DNA of 7,824 nt from positions 1 to 7,824 of the forward strand of contig JAGDDO010000505.1 in NCBI GenBank assembly GCA_017848205.1. Reading direction: 5' to 3'. Source of the DNA: Oscillospiraceae bacterium. GTDB taxonomy: Bacteria > Bacillota_A > Clostridia > Oscillospirales > Ruminococcaceae. Below the pieces are notes generated by a model, which saw only the letters and a program-made list of their open reading frames with translations, ran no database searches and was not told the DNA's origin. Of the stretch, positions 1 through 6,945 are shown in pieces; positions within the stretch are counted from its first letter, which is position 1, and every line of letters starts with the position of its first letter. The position numbers and the translations under genes are program-made.

Positions 1-951
1 CATGTCACGTCTGTCGCGTACAAGACTGTCTACCGCCGGATTTCCGCTTTTAATGACTTCAAAAGTGTTCTTAAGAACATCGATATCGTACACGTTCATA
101 AATACATTTGATATCGACACCATCTTTGAATTCAGATTCTGTGCGGCTTCTGAAAGAGCATCCCTTCTGCGCTTCTCCTCATTGATATTCTCAATGAGAA
201 GGAGGACCTGATCCGCAGATCCGTCACTTCCGCGCTTGGCTGCAACAAATCTTGCTCTGAACCACAGATCAGTGTTATCCATAAATTCCTCGGTAACGCT
301 CTCCTTATTCCTCAGCCTTTCGCTGAGTGAGGAAAGATCAACAAACTTTCTCATCTTGTCACGGTCATTTCCGTGAGTCATCTTTTCGACAACTGCATTA
401 ACAGCTTTCTGTGCGCTGCCTGTATTTCCGCTTACGATCTCATTCAGTACGCGTTCACTTGTTCTTATTTCTCTTGCGGTATCATTTTTCAGATTTATAT
501 CATGTATTGAAAAATAGATATTTGCAACTGAGGATATCTGCTCATTGACCATCTTAAGCGCTTCAAGCGTCATATCTCTTTCACGCTTCTCACGGTCGAT
601 ATTCTCAACAAGAAACATGGCTCTTGCCACATCGCCTTCAGGAGTCCTGCCGGAAACGATATATCGCGCTCTTCTCCAGAGCTTTTCGTCATTAAGGAAT
701 TCCGTTGTTATCGTATCACAGTCTCTGAGGCGTTCATTGAGTTTACTGAAATCCACAAAGTCAAGTATGACATCCCTCGTGCTTTCGTCGGAATACCGCT
801 CCATTGTTTCACTCAGCTTCTGCTGACCGCCGCTGAGCACTTCTGTTCCGTCAGCATGTGAATTATCTCTCTTGTTCAGGACTTCGCAGTATGTGTCATT
901 AAGCAGATCGAGTTCATGAAGTGAGATGTAAATATCTGCTGTTGAGGAAAG
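1..951 (-). repeat. Tandem PAS-like modules in the dCache receptor (2.3 copies visible, period 138 aa)
   Basis: Protein-level repeat. Units start at residues 324, 462 and 600 (nt 951-538, 537-124, 123-1 and beyond). Equivalent anchors are Tyr331/Tyr469/Phe607 and Trp415/Trp553, each exactly 138 apart. A unit opens with an SS-A-IY-S-H-I/L-D/N-L pattern, has an FVD-S-L-ERLR motif in the middle, then W-RAR and a closing E-I-EKR-RD. The end resembles the PAC part of a PAS fold, so a divergent PAS domain is the likely fold. DNA-level identity between units is modest, so this is an old protein repeat and not a recent DNA duplication. A further part of the third unit, and perhaps more units, lies beyond the edge. 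Confidence 0.85.
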
Positions 952-1920
952 CTGTGCGTCAAGACGTGCGGCTATCATACTTCTTTTGCCGGACCTTGCC
1001 ATGAGGATCCCGACACTGAGCACTATTGCCGTTATTATAAAAACGGTGAGGATAAGTATAGTAAGAAGCGCACGCAGATCAGCGGTGGCATCTTTGACTG
1101 ATATACAGCACCAGCCGTTCTTCATTTCCGCACAGTAAGCGATGTAAAGTGATCCGTTATATCTGTACTCAAAGTAATCCTTTCCGGTAAGCAGATGTTT
1201 TCCTACTATCCCTGACCCTAAAGAACCGTCATCAAGGCTGTAGTCGCTGCCTACTTCATCCCTGTCGGAATGAGCTACAACCGTATCATTCCTGTCAAGA
1301 ATAAAAAGCTTGTCGGCTATGCCTGATTTTACGTTTTCTTCCGAGATATCCTGCATCTCATCGAGTGTTATGTCAAAAGCGACAACACTTTTTCCGTCTG
1401 AAAGCAGTTTGGCAAGTGTGATCATGACCGTACCGGTTTTTACATCGGTATAGGGATCAACAATAGTTATTTCTCCGCCTGCATCCACAGCAGTTTTATA
1501 CCATGGCCTTGTTTCAGGACGGAAATCCTTATCAGGTATCCATCCTGATCCGTTGAGAAATTCACCGTTTAACAGGCCGTATATTCCGTTACTCTTCCTG
1601 TCGATCGCTTCTTCTATACCCTCTGACTGGTCAGTAAGATATTCAAGAATATCTTTACCTGATCTTCCTTCTGAAATCATGCCCTCAAGTGTATGCGAAG
1701 TAAGTTCAATTGCATCATAGCTCATTGAAAGATAGCTGTTCATTTCACTTACAGCCCTTTCAGAAGCTATTTCGCTGTTTCTGACTATAAGATCACATTT
1801 TACTTCATAGATCTTCCTGTAATAAAAGATTACTGTACCGACAAAGAATACTGTCAGCAGTGCGCTTATTATCAGGCTCCGTGAAGCAGAATAACTGTTC
1901 CTTCCCGATTTATCCCTCAT
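1..1920 (-). CDS. dCache-domain transmembrane receptor with tandem 138-residue PAS-like modules (C-terminus beyond window)
   Basis: The first 640 codons are visible, with no stop before the left edge. Start: ATG at 1918-1920, preceded by AGGGG (1931-1935) at 10 nt. Layout: short basic N-terminus; TM1 about 16-34; extracytoplasmic region about 40-278; TM2 about 283-305; then cytoplasmic modules at 324-461, 462-599 and 600 onward (cut). The outside region is a double Cache (dCache_1) by its FRPETRPWY stretch (133-141), PYTD (156-159), an AFDI strand with Asp183, and VVAH (214-217). Arg138, Trp140, Tyr157, Asp159 and Asp183 resemble the amino-acid-binding signature of dCache_1 receptors, although Phe133 stands where Tyr is usual. 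Each cytoplasmic module ends in a PAC-like strand (W-RAR, then E-I-EKR-RD). It lies 20 bp after the receiver gene and is probably the fourth gene of the operon. The output domain is unseen; GGDEF, EAL or a kinase are all possible. The receptor call is firm; the ligand is inferred. Confidence 0.85.
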   Translation of the reverse strand, partial: MRDKSGRNSYSASRSLIISALLTVFFVGTVIFYYRKIYEVKCDLIVRNSEIASERAVSEMNSYLSMSYDAIELTSHTLEGMISEGRSGKDILEYLTDQSEGIEEAIDRKSNGIYGLLNGEFLNGSGWIPDKDFRPETRPWYKTAVDAGGEITIVDPYTDVKTGTVMITLAKLLSDGKSVVAFDITLDEMQDISEENVKSGIADKLFILDRNDTVVAHSDRDEVGSDYSLDDGSLGSGIVGKHLLTGKDYFEYRYNGSLYIAYCAEMKNGWCCISVKDATADLRALLTILILTVFIITAIVLSVGILMARSGKRSMIAARLDAQLSSTADIYISLHELDLLNDTYCEVLNKRDNSHADGTEVLSGGQQKLSETMERYSDESTRDVILDFVDFSKLNERLRDCDTITTEFLNDEKLWRRARYIVSGRTPEGDVARAMFLVENIDREKRERDMTLEALKMVNEQISSVANIYFSIHDINLKNDTAREIRTSERVLNEIVSGNTGSAQKAVNAVVEKMTHGNDRDKMRKFVDLSSLSERLRNKESVTEEFMDNTDLWFRARFVAAKRGSDGSADQVLLLIENINEEKRRRDALSEAAQNLNSKMVSISNVFMNVYDIDVLKNTFEVIKSGNPAVDSLVRDRRDM

Positions 1921-1940
1921 ATCATATCAACCCCTGCGCT

Positions 1941-2384
1941 TTAAGCCTCTATATTTTTCCAGTGTCCTGTTTCAAAGAAGTTATCGAGACTTGCTATCAT
2001 TCCCTGACGTTTAACAGACTTAAGCATATAGCCGTTAGGTCCGAGTTTCAGACAGTCCATCACGCAGTCCCTTTCAGAGTGTCCGGTCAGAAAAACCACC
2101 GGAATTTCTGCCGTCTGCGAATCTGATCTTAACGCCTCCAGTACCGCTGCACCGTTCATACCCGGCATTTCAAAATCAAGCAGAATGAGATCAGGTTTTT
2201 CATTGTAAGCTGCAGGCACAGCGTCAGGTCCGTTTTTCACCGCAGTTATATGATAGCGGTCTCTCAGCCAGTCACTGACTATTTTGAGAAACATGATATC
2301 GTCGTCACATATAAGAATATGATTTTTGTCATGAATTTCTTTTACGTCCTTCTGTGCGATAAGTGTTTCATTTACAGTGCTCAT
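1941..2384 (-). CDS. Single-domain response regulator (receiver only)
   Basis: This 147-residue protein consists of one CheY-like receiver domain (about 21-140) with a 20-residue N-terminal extension and no DNA-binding or enzymatic output domain. The acidic pocket is Asp27-Asp28-Asp29, the phospho-acceptor is Asp70 in LLDFEMPGMNG, the switch Thr is Thr100 and the conserved Lys is Lys122. Lys122 is followed by Ser where most receivers have Pro. The ATG overlaps the stop of the hybrid kinase gene (ATGA, 2381-2384) and has an AAAGGAG site (2392-2398) at 7 nt, so translation is probably coupled. By position it is the natural last acceptor of the kinase's HPt phosphate, or a shuttle or phosphate sink. 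The receiver assignment is certain; its partner is inferred from gene order. Confidence 0.93.
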   Translation of the reverse strand: MSTVNETLIAQKDVKEIHDKNHILICDDDIMFLKIVSDWLRDRYHITAVKNGPDAVPAAYNEKPDLILLDFEMPGMNGAAVLEALRSDSQTAEIPVVFLTGHSERDCVMDCLKLGPNGYMLKSVKRQGMIASLDNFFETGHWKNIEA

Positions 2385-5302
2385 TTCAATACTCCTTTAA
2401 GTTTCTGTCCGAGTTTCCTGCTTCTTTCAGTCAGTTCACCGGCTCTGCTCATCAGTTTTTCCGTGTCGCCGTTTCTTCCGGCTTTTTCGAGTTCCTCTGC
2501 GAAACTGCCCAAGGCAGAAGCTCCTATTATGCGTGAAGTACTTTTCAGTGCATGTATTCTGATAACAGCATTCTCTGTATCTCCGTTTTTCAGAAACTCA
2601 TCGATGCTGTCCGCATATTCGTCCACCATTTCAGCGTATATGCCAAGAGTTTCAAGATAAGAGTTTTCATCGCCGCAGTTTTCAACTCCGGCGGCAGTGT
2701 CTATCTCTTCGAGTTTTCTAATGCTGCCCGGTATAAGGGAAGCCTCTCTTTCCCCGGCGGACTCATCAACCGAAGACGGATCGGTCACGATCACCTTTTC
2801 CTCAGGCAGTCTGTCAGCCAGAAGGATCTCCAGAAGCTCCGGATCAATCGGTTTTGTCAGATATTCATCAAAACCTGCTTCAATATACTTTTCCCTTGCA
2901 CCGGATACTGCATTTGCTGTCAGGCACACAACAGGGGTCTGCGCGTTAGGATTATCATGATCGCGGCGCAGCCTTTTCAGTGTTTCTATACCGTCCATAT
3001 CCGGCATCATATGATCAAGGAATATGATATCATATTTTTTTGCGGCTGAAAGTTTCAGACATTCGGCACCGCTTTCCGCAGAATCTATTTTTATCTCTGT
3101 TCTTTTTAACAGGCTTCTGAAAACCATGATATTAATCACTGTATCATCTGCAACAAGCACGCATGCATCAGGCGCACGGAAGAGTTCATAATATTTGCTG
3201 CGGTTTTCAGATAATTTTCCGGAGGATGCATCAAGGTTTCCGACTGCTTCCCTGTCTGTCGTCTTCTGCTTCAGTTCGAACCAGAACCTTGAGCCGAGTC
3301 CGTAAATACTGTCGACTCTGAGGGTCGATCCCATGAGCCCGAGCAGTTTTTCCGTGATGCTTATGCCAAGACCCGTTCCTTCAACGGAGGTGTTATGGTC
3401 TTCATCGATACGTTCAAACTCTGAAAACAGCTTTCTCATGTCTTCCGGCTTTATTCCTATGCCGGAATCCCTTACCGATACAACAAGAACTATATTTTCA
3501 GGATCGCCGGCATCTTCACGGTATCTGATGCTCAGTTCTATGCTACCCTTTTCAGTGTACTTTACTGCATTGGTAAGAAGATTGGTTATTATCTGTCTGA
3601 TACGTATTGCATCGCCGAACAGGTTTTTCGGTATCTCCGGACTTATATCAAGAACAAAATGCAGACCTTTTTCCTCCGCCTTTATCCGGATCATATTCGC
3701 AAGATCGTTTATGAGAACTGTAAGGTCATATTTTGCCTCGTTTATACTCATTTTTCCTGCTTCGATCTTTGAAAAATCGAGAATATCATTTATAAGTGCC
3801 AGCAGAGTGTTTCCGGCATTGCGTATGTTTTCGGAATATTCAAGTATACTGGCGTCATCACATTCACGCAGTATCATTTCATTCAGTCCGAGTACAGCAC
3901 TTATAGGGGTGCGTATCTCGTGGGACATGTTTGAAAGGAATGATGATTTCGCCTCGCTTTCAGCAAAGGCTCTTTCAGAAAGGTCTATAAGTTCGGCACG
4001 TTCCTTCTTTTCACTGTCAATATCCTCAGTGAGCCAGAGAATATGCTTTAACCTGCCTGATTCATCACGTCTCGAAGCAATGAATCTTCCTCTTCTCCAC
4101 TGCTTGTTTTTATTCATGTATTCGATGGTTATCGTCTTGTTTCCGAACATGCGGCTTTCAATGGTTTCAAGATCGGTAAACCGGAGCACACTTTCGGCAA
4201 ATGCTTCATCAGCTACACTTTCCATTACATGACGCAGCGTATCGCGCGCATTTTCACGGTTATCACCGATAAGTTCACTGATCATTCTGCTGTCCGACTT
4301 GATTTCAGTAAAAGTATCGTTTTCAAGATCGATATCATGTGCTGTCTGATAGATATCTGCAATGGATGAAATCCGGTAGTTGAGCATTTCAGCTGTTTCG
4401 GCAAGCTCGTCGCGCTGTCTTTTTTCTTCGTCAATGCCTTCAACGAGCCACATTACATGATTGACTGTACCGTCTTCGTTACGCTTGGAAACAACGAAAC
4501 GTGCACGGCTCCACACGCCCTTGAAACTTAAGAATTCCTGTGTTATGGTATTTCTGTTTCTCAGACGTTCATTAAGAGTGGAAAAGTCAACAAATTCAAG
4601 AAGCGCAGCTCGTGTCGCCGGATCTGACATCTGTTTCATGACTGCATACATTGTTTCCTGTGCATTTATCCTGTCATCGCCGATAAGATCTGAAACGTCC
4701 TTTATGTTTGTCTTTATTTCAGTAAATGAATCGTTAGCAAGATCGATATCGTGCATGGTAAAATAGATATTCGCCACCGATGCCATCTGCTCGTTCAGCG
4801 TCTTTACTGCTTCAAGACTCAGATCACGTGCCCTTTTCTCCTCGTTGATATCTTCAATAAGATACATGGCACGGGCAACTCTTCCGTCCGGTGTTCTTTC
4901 CGATACGATGTACCTTGCTCTTCTCCAGAGTTTGTCAGCACTCAGGAACTCGGTTGTGATCGTGTTTCTGTCCTTGAGACGCACATTGAGTTTACTGAAA
5001 TCAACAAAGTCAAGCAGACTTTCCCTAGTGGTGTCATCCGAGAAACGCTCCATAATGGCTCTTATCATCTGCTGGCAGTTGGTACGTGTATCGCCGATAA
5101 TGTCTGCAGCTTCCGTCTTGTTATTCCGCACTTCAATAAAAGTATCATCAATGAAATTGATCTCGTGAAGGGAAATGTATATATCGGCAGTAGATGAAAG
5201 CTGGCTGCTCAGACGTTCCGTGACTTCATTTCTCCGGCTGAAGATCACGGCAGAGCTTACAGCCGCTGCAAGCAGAAGGATTATGAGAACAGCAGTTATC
5301 AT
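2381..5302 (-). CDS. Hybrid sensor histidine kinase: three PAS-like modules, HisKA, HATPase, REC, HPt
   Basis: This 973-residue protein has one N-terminal TM (about 3-22) and no outside sensor. Three 138-residue PAS-like modules follow (35-172, 173-310, 311-448). HisKA carries the phospho-acceptor His461 in MSHEIRTP. HATPase_c (about 560-680) shows the N box ITNLLTNAVKYT (572-583), the G1 box DSGIG (612-616) and the G2 box GTGLG (642-646). The receiver (about 712-830) has Asp719-Asp720, phospho-acceptor Asp763 in FLDHMMPDMDG, Thr795 and Lys817-Pro818. The C-terminal HPt domain (about 860-970) has His917 in the H-LKS-----G motif. All catalytic residues are intact, so a full His-Asp-His relay is expected. 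The start overlaps the diguanylate cyclase stop (ATGA, 5299-5302) and has a perfect AGGAGG (5310-5315) at 7 nt. Its stop overlaps the start of the receiver gene. The signal is unknown; input through the PAS-like array or from a membrane partner is inferred. Confidence 0.95.
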   Translation of the reverse strand: MITAVLIILLLAAAVSSAVIFSRRNEVTERLSSQLSSTADIYISLHEINFIDDTFIEVRNNKTEAADIIGDTRTNCQQMIRAIMERFSDDTTRESLLDFVDFSKLNVRLKDRNTITTEFLSADKLWRRARYIVSERTPDGRVARAMYLIEDINEEKRARDLSLEAVKTLNEQMASVANIYFTMHDIDLANDSFTEIKTNIKDVSDLIGDDRINAQETMYAVMKQMSDPATRAALLEFVDFSTLNERLRNRNTITQEFLSFKGVWSRARFVVSKRNEDGTVNHVMWLVEGIDEEKRQRDELAETAEMLNYRISSIADIYQTAHDIDLENDTFTEIKSDSRMISELIGDNRENARDTLRHVMESVADEAFAESVLRFTDLETIESRMFGNKTITIEYMNKNKQWRRGRFIASRRDESGRLKHILWLTEDIDSEKKERAELIDLSERAFAESEAKSSFLSNMSHEIRTPISAVLGLNEMILRECDDASILEYSENIRNAGNTLLALINDILDFSKIEAGKMSINEAKYDLTVLINDLANMIRIKAEEKGLHFVLDISPEIPKNLFGDAIRIRQIITNLLTNAVKYTEKGSIELSIRYREDAGDPENIVLVVSVRDSGIGIKPEDMRKLFSEFERIDEDHNTSVEGTGLGISITEKLLGLMGSTLRVDSIYGLGSRFWFELKQKTTDREAVGNLDASSGKLSENRSKYYELFRAPDACVLVADDTVINIMVFRSLLKRTEIKIDSAESGAECLKLSAAKKYDIIFLDHMMPDMDGIETLKRLRRDHDNPNAQTPVVCLTANAVSGAREKYIEAGFDEYLTKPIDPELLEILLADRLPEEKVIVTDPSSVDESAGEREASLIPGSIRKLEEIDTAAGVENCGDENSYLETLGIYAEMVDEYADSIDEFLKNGDTENAVIRIHALKSTSRIIGASALGSFAEELEKAGRNGDTEKLMSRAGELTERSRKLGQKLKGVLK
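3959..5200 (-). repeat. Three tandem 138-residue PAS-like modules in the hybrid kinase
   Basis: Units occupy nt 5200-4787, 4786-4373 and 4372-3959, each exactly 414 nt. Anchors repeat every 138 residues: Tyr42/Tyr180/Tyr318 and Trp126/Trp264/Trp402. Shared elements in order are S-ADIY--H-ID (unit start), IGD-R-N near +35, FVDFS-L--RL in the middle, TIT-EFL, W-RARF, an R---G turn, a WLVE or YLIE strand, and DI-EKK/EKR-R. The PAC-like end supports a PAS fold. Between units 1 and 2, 38 of 62 residues match in the stretch 99-160 against 237-298 (hand count). Unit 3 has diverged most and leads directly into the HisKA helix. No cofactor-binding residue can be named. Confidence 0.9.
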
Positions 5303-6717
5303 TCCGATCCCTCCTGTCTTCTGCGGCGGTCACCGTGTGCCCTGTAGTAAGCCGCCTTGTCCTGATACATCATATGATCAGCACGGCGGAAAACATCCTG
5401 GTAATCGGCATCCAGTCCGGGTCTGAATATTGCATAGCCTCTCGAAACCGCAAAGGTCTGTCCGTACGGTTTCTCTTTTGCGTTTTCGGCTGCTACATGA
5501 TAATCGAAACGGGAAATTGCGGTCTGTATTTCATCCTCGGAAAGTGAATTTATGACCGCAATGAACTCGTCGCCTCCGACACGGTAAACTCTCTCGCTTC
5601 CGTACACTGAAATGAGTATATCTGCCGTATCCTTGAGGAGCATGTCCCCGTATGCATGGCCAAGGCTGTCATTTACCTTTTTAAGTCCGTTCACGTCGAA
5701 AATTATAATGGTAAATGCCGCGCTGCCTTTCTTTATCTTCTGGTTAAGTTCATTTTCACGTTCAATATATGCAGACTTGTTGCGTACACCGGTCATACTG
5801 TCGGTAAACGCCTGATGACGGACACTGGCAAGAAGCGAATAAAGTTCATCCTGAAGAACGATGATCCTGTGCTGTATCGCTTCAATATCGTCCTGAGCCG
5901 TATAGGTATCTTCCTTTTCCTCTTCAGCCGGATCATCCTTTGAACCCGAAAGATTACGCACTTCCGTCATAAGTCTGGTAAAATTATCAGCAAGACCGCC
6001 GAGCTGACTGTTTATCCTGCTTATTCTCTTTCGTGTGTTTCCTGTAAACATTATTACAAGCGAAATGCCGACGGAAAGTGAAACACCGACGATCAGCAGT
6101 GTTGCCAGGAAAAAGCTGTTTACATAGGAATCGTACCACGATCTGTCAAAATCGACTGCGATTATTCCGGCAACTTTTCCATTGGAATCAAAGACAGGGC
6201 TGTATGCACTGTAAAACGAACCCCAGGCATCACTGTACGGCTCGAGGTCAGCAGCTGCCTTTCCCCTGCTTGCACTGAAAAGTGCATCAGTATACACTAC
6301 CGGACTTCCGAATTCTCCCGGATCGACCGGTGTCGGATCAAGACCGAAAACGAAGTTTTTGTTTCCCTTGTCCTGTATACAGTAGATATATTCAAGATCA
6401 ATATTCTCCTGAAAATGAGTGAGCACCCTCATTATTTCCTCGTACTCCGGCGTACCCGCATCTTCAGGTGTGATGTTTCTCAGTACATCACCGTCGATCA
6501 TATCTGCTGCAGTATTTGTAATGTCAAGCATTTTTGAAGAAATCAGGTTCTTTACCGCTTCTCCGGAATTATGTGAAAGGACGATCCCGAGAAGAAGATT
6601 TACAATGAGTATGAACGTTGCTGCGAAAACATATTTCCAGGTCGTTATACTCTTCTGATACTTCTTCGCTTTCTTTCTTTTGACTGTCTGTATATTCTTT
6701 TCAACTACCCCATTCAT
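5299..6717 (-). CDS. Membrane diguanylate cyclase with Cache-like sensor and GGDEF domain
   Basis: This 472-residue protein is predicted to make c-di-GMP from two GTP at the inner face of the membrane. Layout: basic N-terminus; TM1 about 28-47; extracytoplasmic segment about 48-200 with a Cache-like end (SAYSPVFDSNGKVAGIIAVD, 170-189); TM2 about 202-225; a linker rich in charged and heptad-like residues (227-300) that may be HAMP-like or coiled coil; GGDEF domain about 308-462. The domain starts at DSMTGVRNK, contains FDVNGLKKVNDSLGH (metal and substrate residues) and has an intact GGDEF at 381-385. The inhibitory RxxD site expected at 372-375 reads YGSE, so product feedback through that site is probably missing. 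The start ATG (6715-6717) follows GAGG (6725-6728) at 7 nt. It is the first gene of the four-gene operon and overlaps the hybrid kinase start by 4 bp. Confidence 0.93.
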   Translation of the reverse strand: MNGVVEKNIQTVKRKKAKKYQKSITTWKYVFAATFILIVNLLLGIVLSHNSGEAVKNLISSKMLDITNTAADMIDGDVLRNITPEDAGTPEYEEIMRVLTHFQENIDLEYIYCIQDKGNKNFVFGLDPTPVDPGEFGSPVVYTDALFSASRGKAAADLEPYSDAWGSFYSAYSPVFDSNGKVAGIIAVDFDRSWYDSYVNSFFLATLLIVGVSLSVGISLVIMFTGNTRKRISRINSQLGGLADNFTRLMTEVRNLSGSKDDPAEEEKEDTYTAQDDIEAIQHRIIVLQDELYSLLASVRHQAFTDSMTGVRNKSAYIERENELNQKIKKGSAAFTIIIFDVNGLKKVNDSLGHAYGDMLLKDTADILISVYGSERVYRVGGDEFIAVINSLSEDEIQTAISRFDYHVAAENAKEKPYGQTFAVSRGYAIFRPGLDADYQDVFRRADHMMYQDKAAYYRAHGDRRRRQEGSE

Positions 6718-6751
6718 CCCTGTACCTCATACTGCAATCTGAACCGAAAAT

Positions 6752-6803
6752 GCAGAAACCACCGGAACACTTACCGCGTCCGATAAGGCCGGTACTTATC
6801 TGC
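6752..6803 (-). promoter_or_regulatory. Structured 5' leader of the signalling operon, with alternative hairpins
   Basis: The transcript from about 6841 to 6718 carries two neighbouring hairpins. The first is GATAAG/CTTATC with a 7-nt loop (6782-6800). The second is GGACGC with GTG-T-TCC (6764-6781), containing one bulge and a GGUAA loop. An outer pairing GCAGA/TCTGC (6799-6803 with 6752-6756) could close both, sharing two bases with hairpin one. The same TCTGC strand region (6751-6755) can pair with TGCAG at 6732-6736 instead, and that pairing ends 3 nt before the ribosome binding site. I see no match to the c-di-GMP-I or c-di-GMP-II riboswitch cores. Function is inferred only from pairing. 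Confidence 0.35.
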
Positions 6804-6847
6804 TGTCAGTCCGGATTATTGTAATATCGAAACAAAAATTATACTTT

Positions 6848-6876
6848 ATTATAACACGTTTCCGGCAAATGCGCAA
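6848..6876 (-). promoter_or_regulatory. Promoter of the diguanylate cyclase - hybrid kinase operon
   Basis: On the minus strand, TTGCGC (6871-6876) lies 17 bp before a perfect TATAAT (6848-6853). The -10 is extended by TG (TGTTATAAT). The -35 matches only three consensus bases, which the extended -10 may offset. A second TATAAT lies 10 bp downstream at 6838-6843. The expected start is near 6841, giving a leader of about 120 nt. It lies just after the ybaK terminator and is the only good sigma-A-type promoter seen ahead of the four signalling genes. Confidence 0.7.
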
Positions 6877-6884
6877 CATTTCTG

Positions 6885-6940
6885 AAAAAATTTAAGGAAA
6901 CACTGATTTAAAAACAAACCGGCGCTTCCTTAATTTTTAA
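6885..6940 (-). terminator. Rho-independent terminator of the ybaK-like gene
   Basis: The minus-strand RNA forms the stem TTAAGGAAGCGC / GTGTTTCCTTAA with an 18-nt loop, followed by a run of six U residues (plus-strand a's at 6885-6890). Two of the pairs are G-U, which become A-C mismatches in the plus-strand RNA, so the element works for leftward transcription. It begins 6 nt after the stop of the deacylase gene and separates it from the signalling operon. Confidence 0.8.
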
Positions 6941-6945
6941 TGCAT

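Noticed and set aside
2250..3049. Several plus-strand open frames of 87-165 codons
   Set aside because: They are antisense to the receiver gene and the kinase's REC/HPt end, and their translations show no domain. The minus strand fully explains the coding signal.
3333..4232. Plus-strand open frame of 299 codons
   Set aside because: It lies entirely antisense to the HisKA, HATPase and third-module region of the hybrid kinase, whose residues are well conserved. The product is rich in Ser, Arg and Phe with no recognisable domain, as expected of a shadow frame.
3959..5200. DNA-level tandem duplication or assembly artefact
   Set aside because: The 414-nt units differ widely at the nucleotide level and keep only protein motifs, so they are ancient domain repeats and not copied DNA or an assembly error.
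6718..6841. Known c-di-GMP riboswitch in the leader
   Set aside because: It was attractive beside a diguanylate cyclase, but the conserved core of the GEMM (c-di-GMP-I) class is absent and I could not fit the c-di-GMP-II fold.
6885..6940. Bidirectional terminator or mobile inverted repeat
   Set aside because: Two pairs in the stem are G-U on the minus strand and A-C on the plus strand, so it favours leftward transcripts. No transposase, second copy or target duplication is visible.
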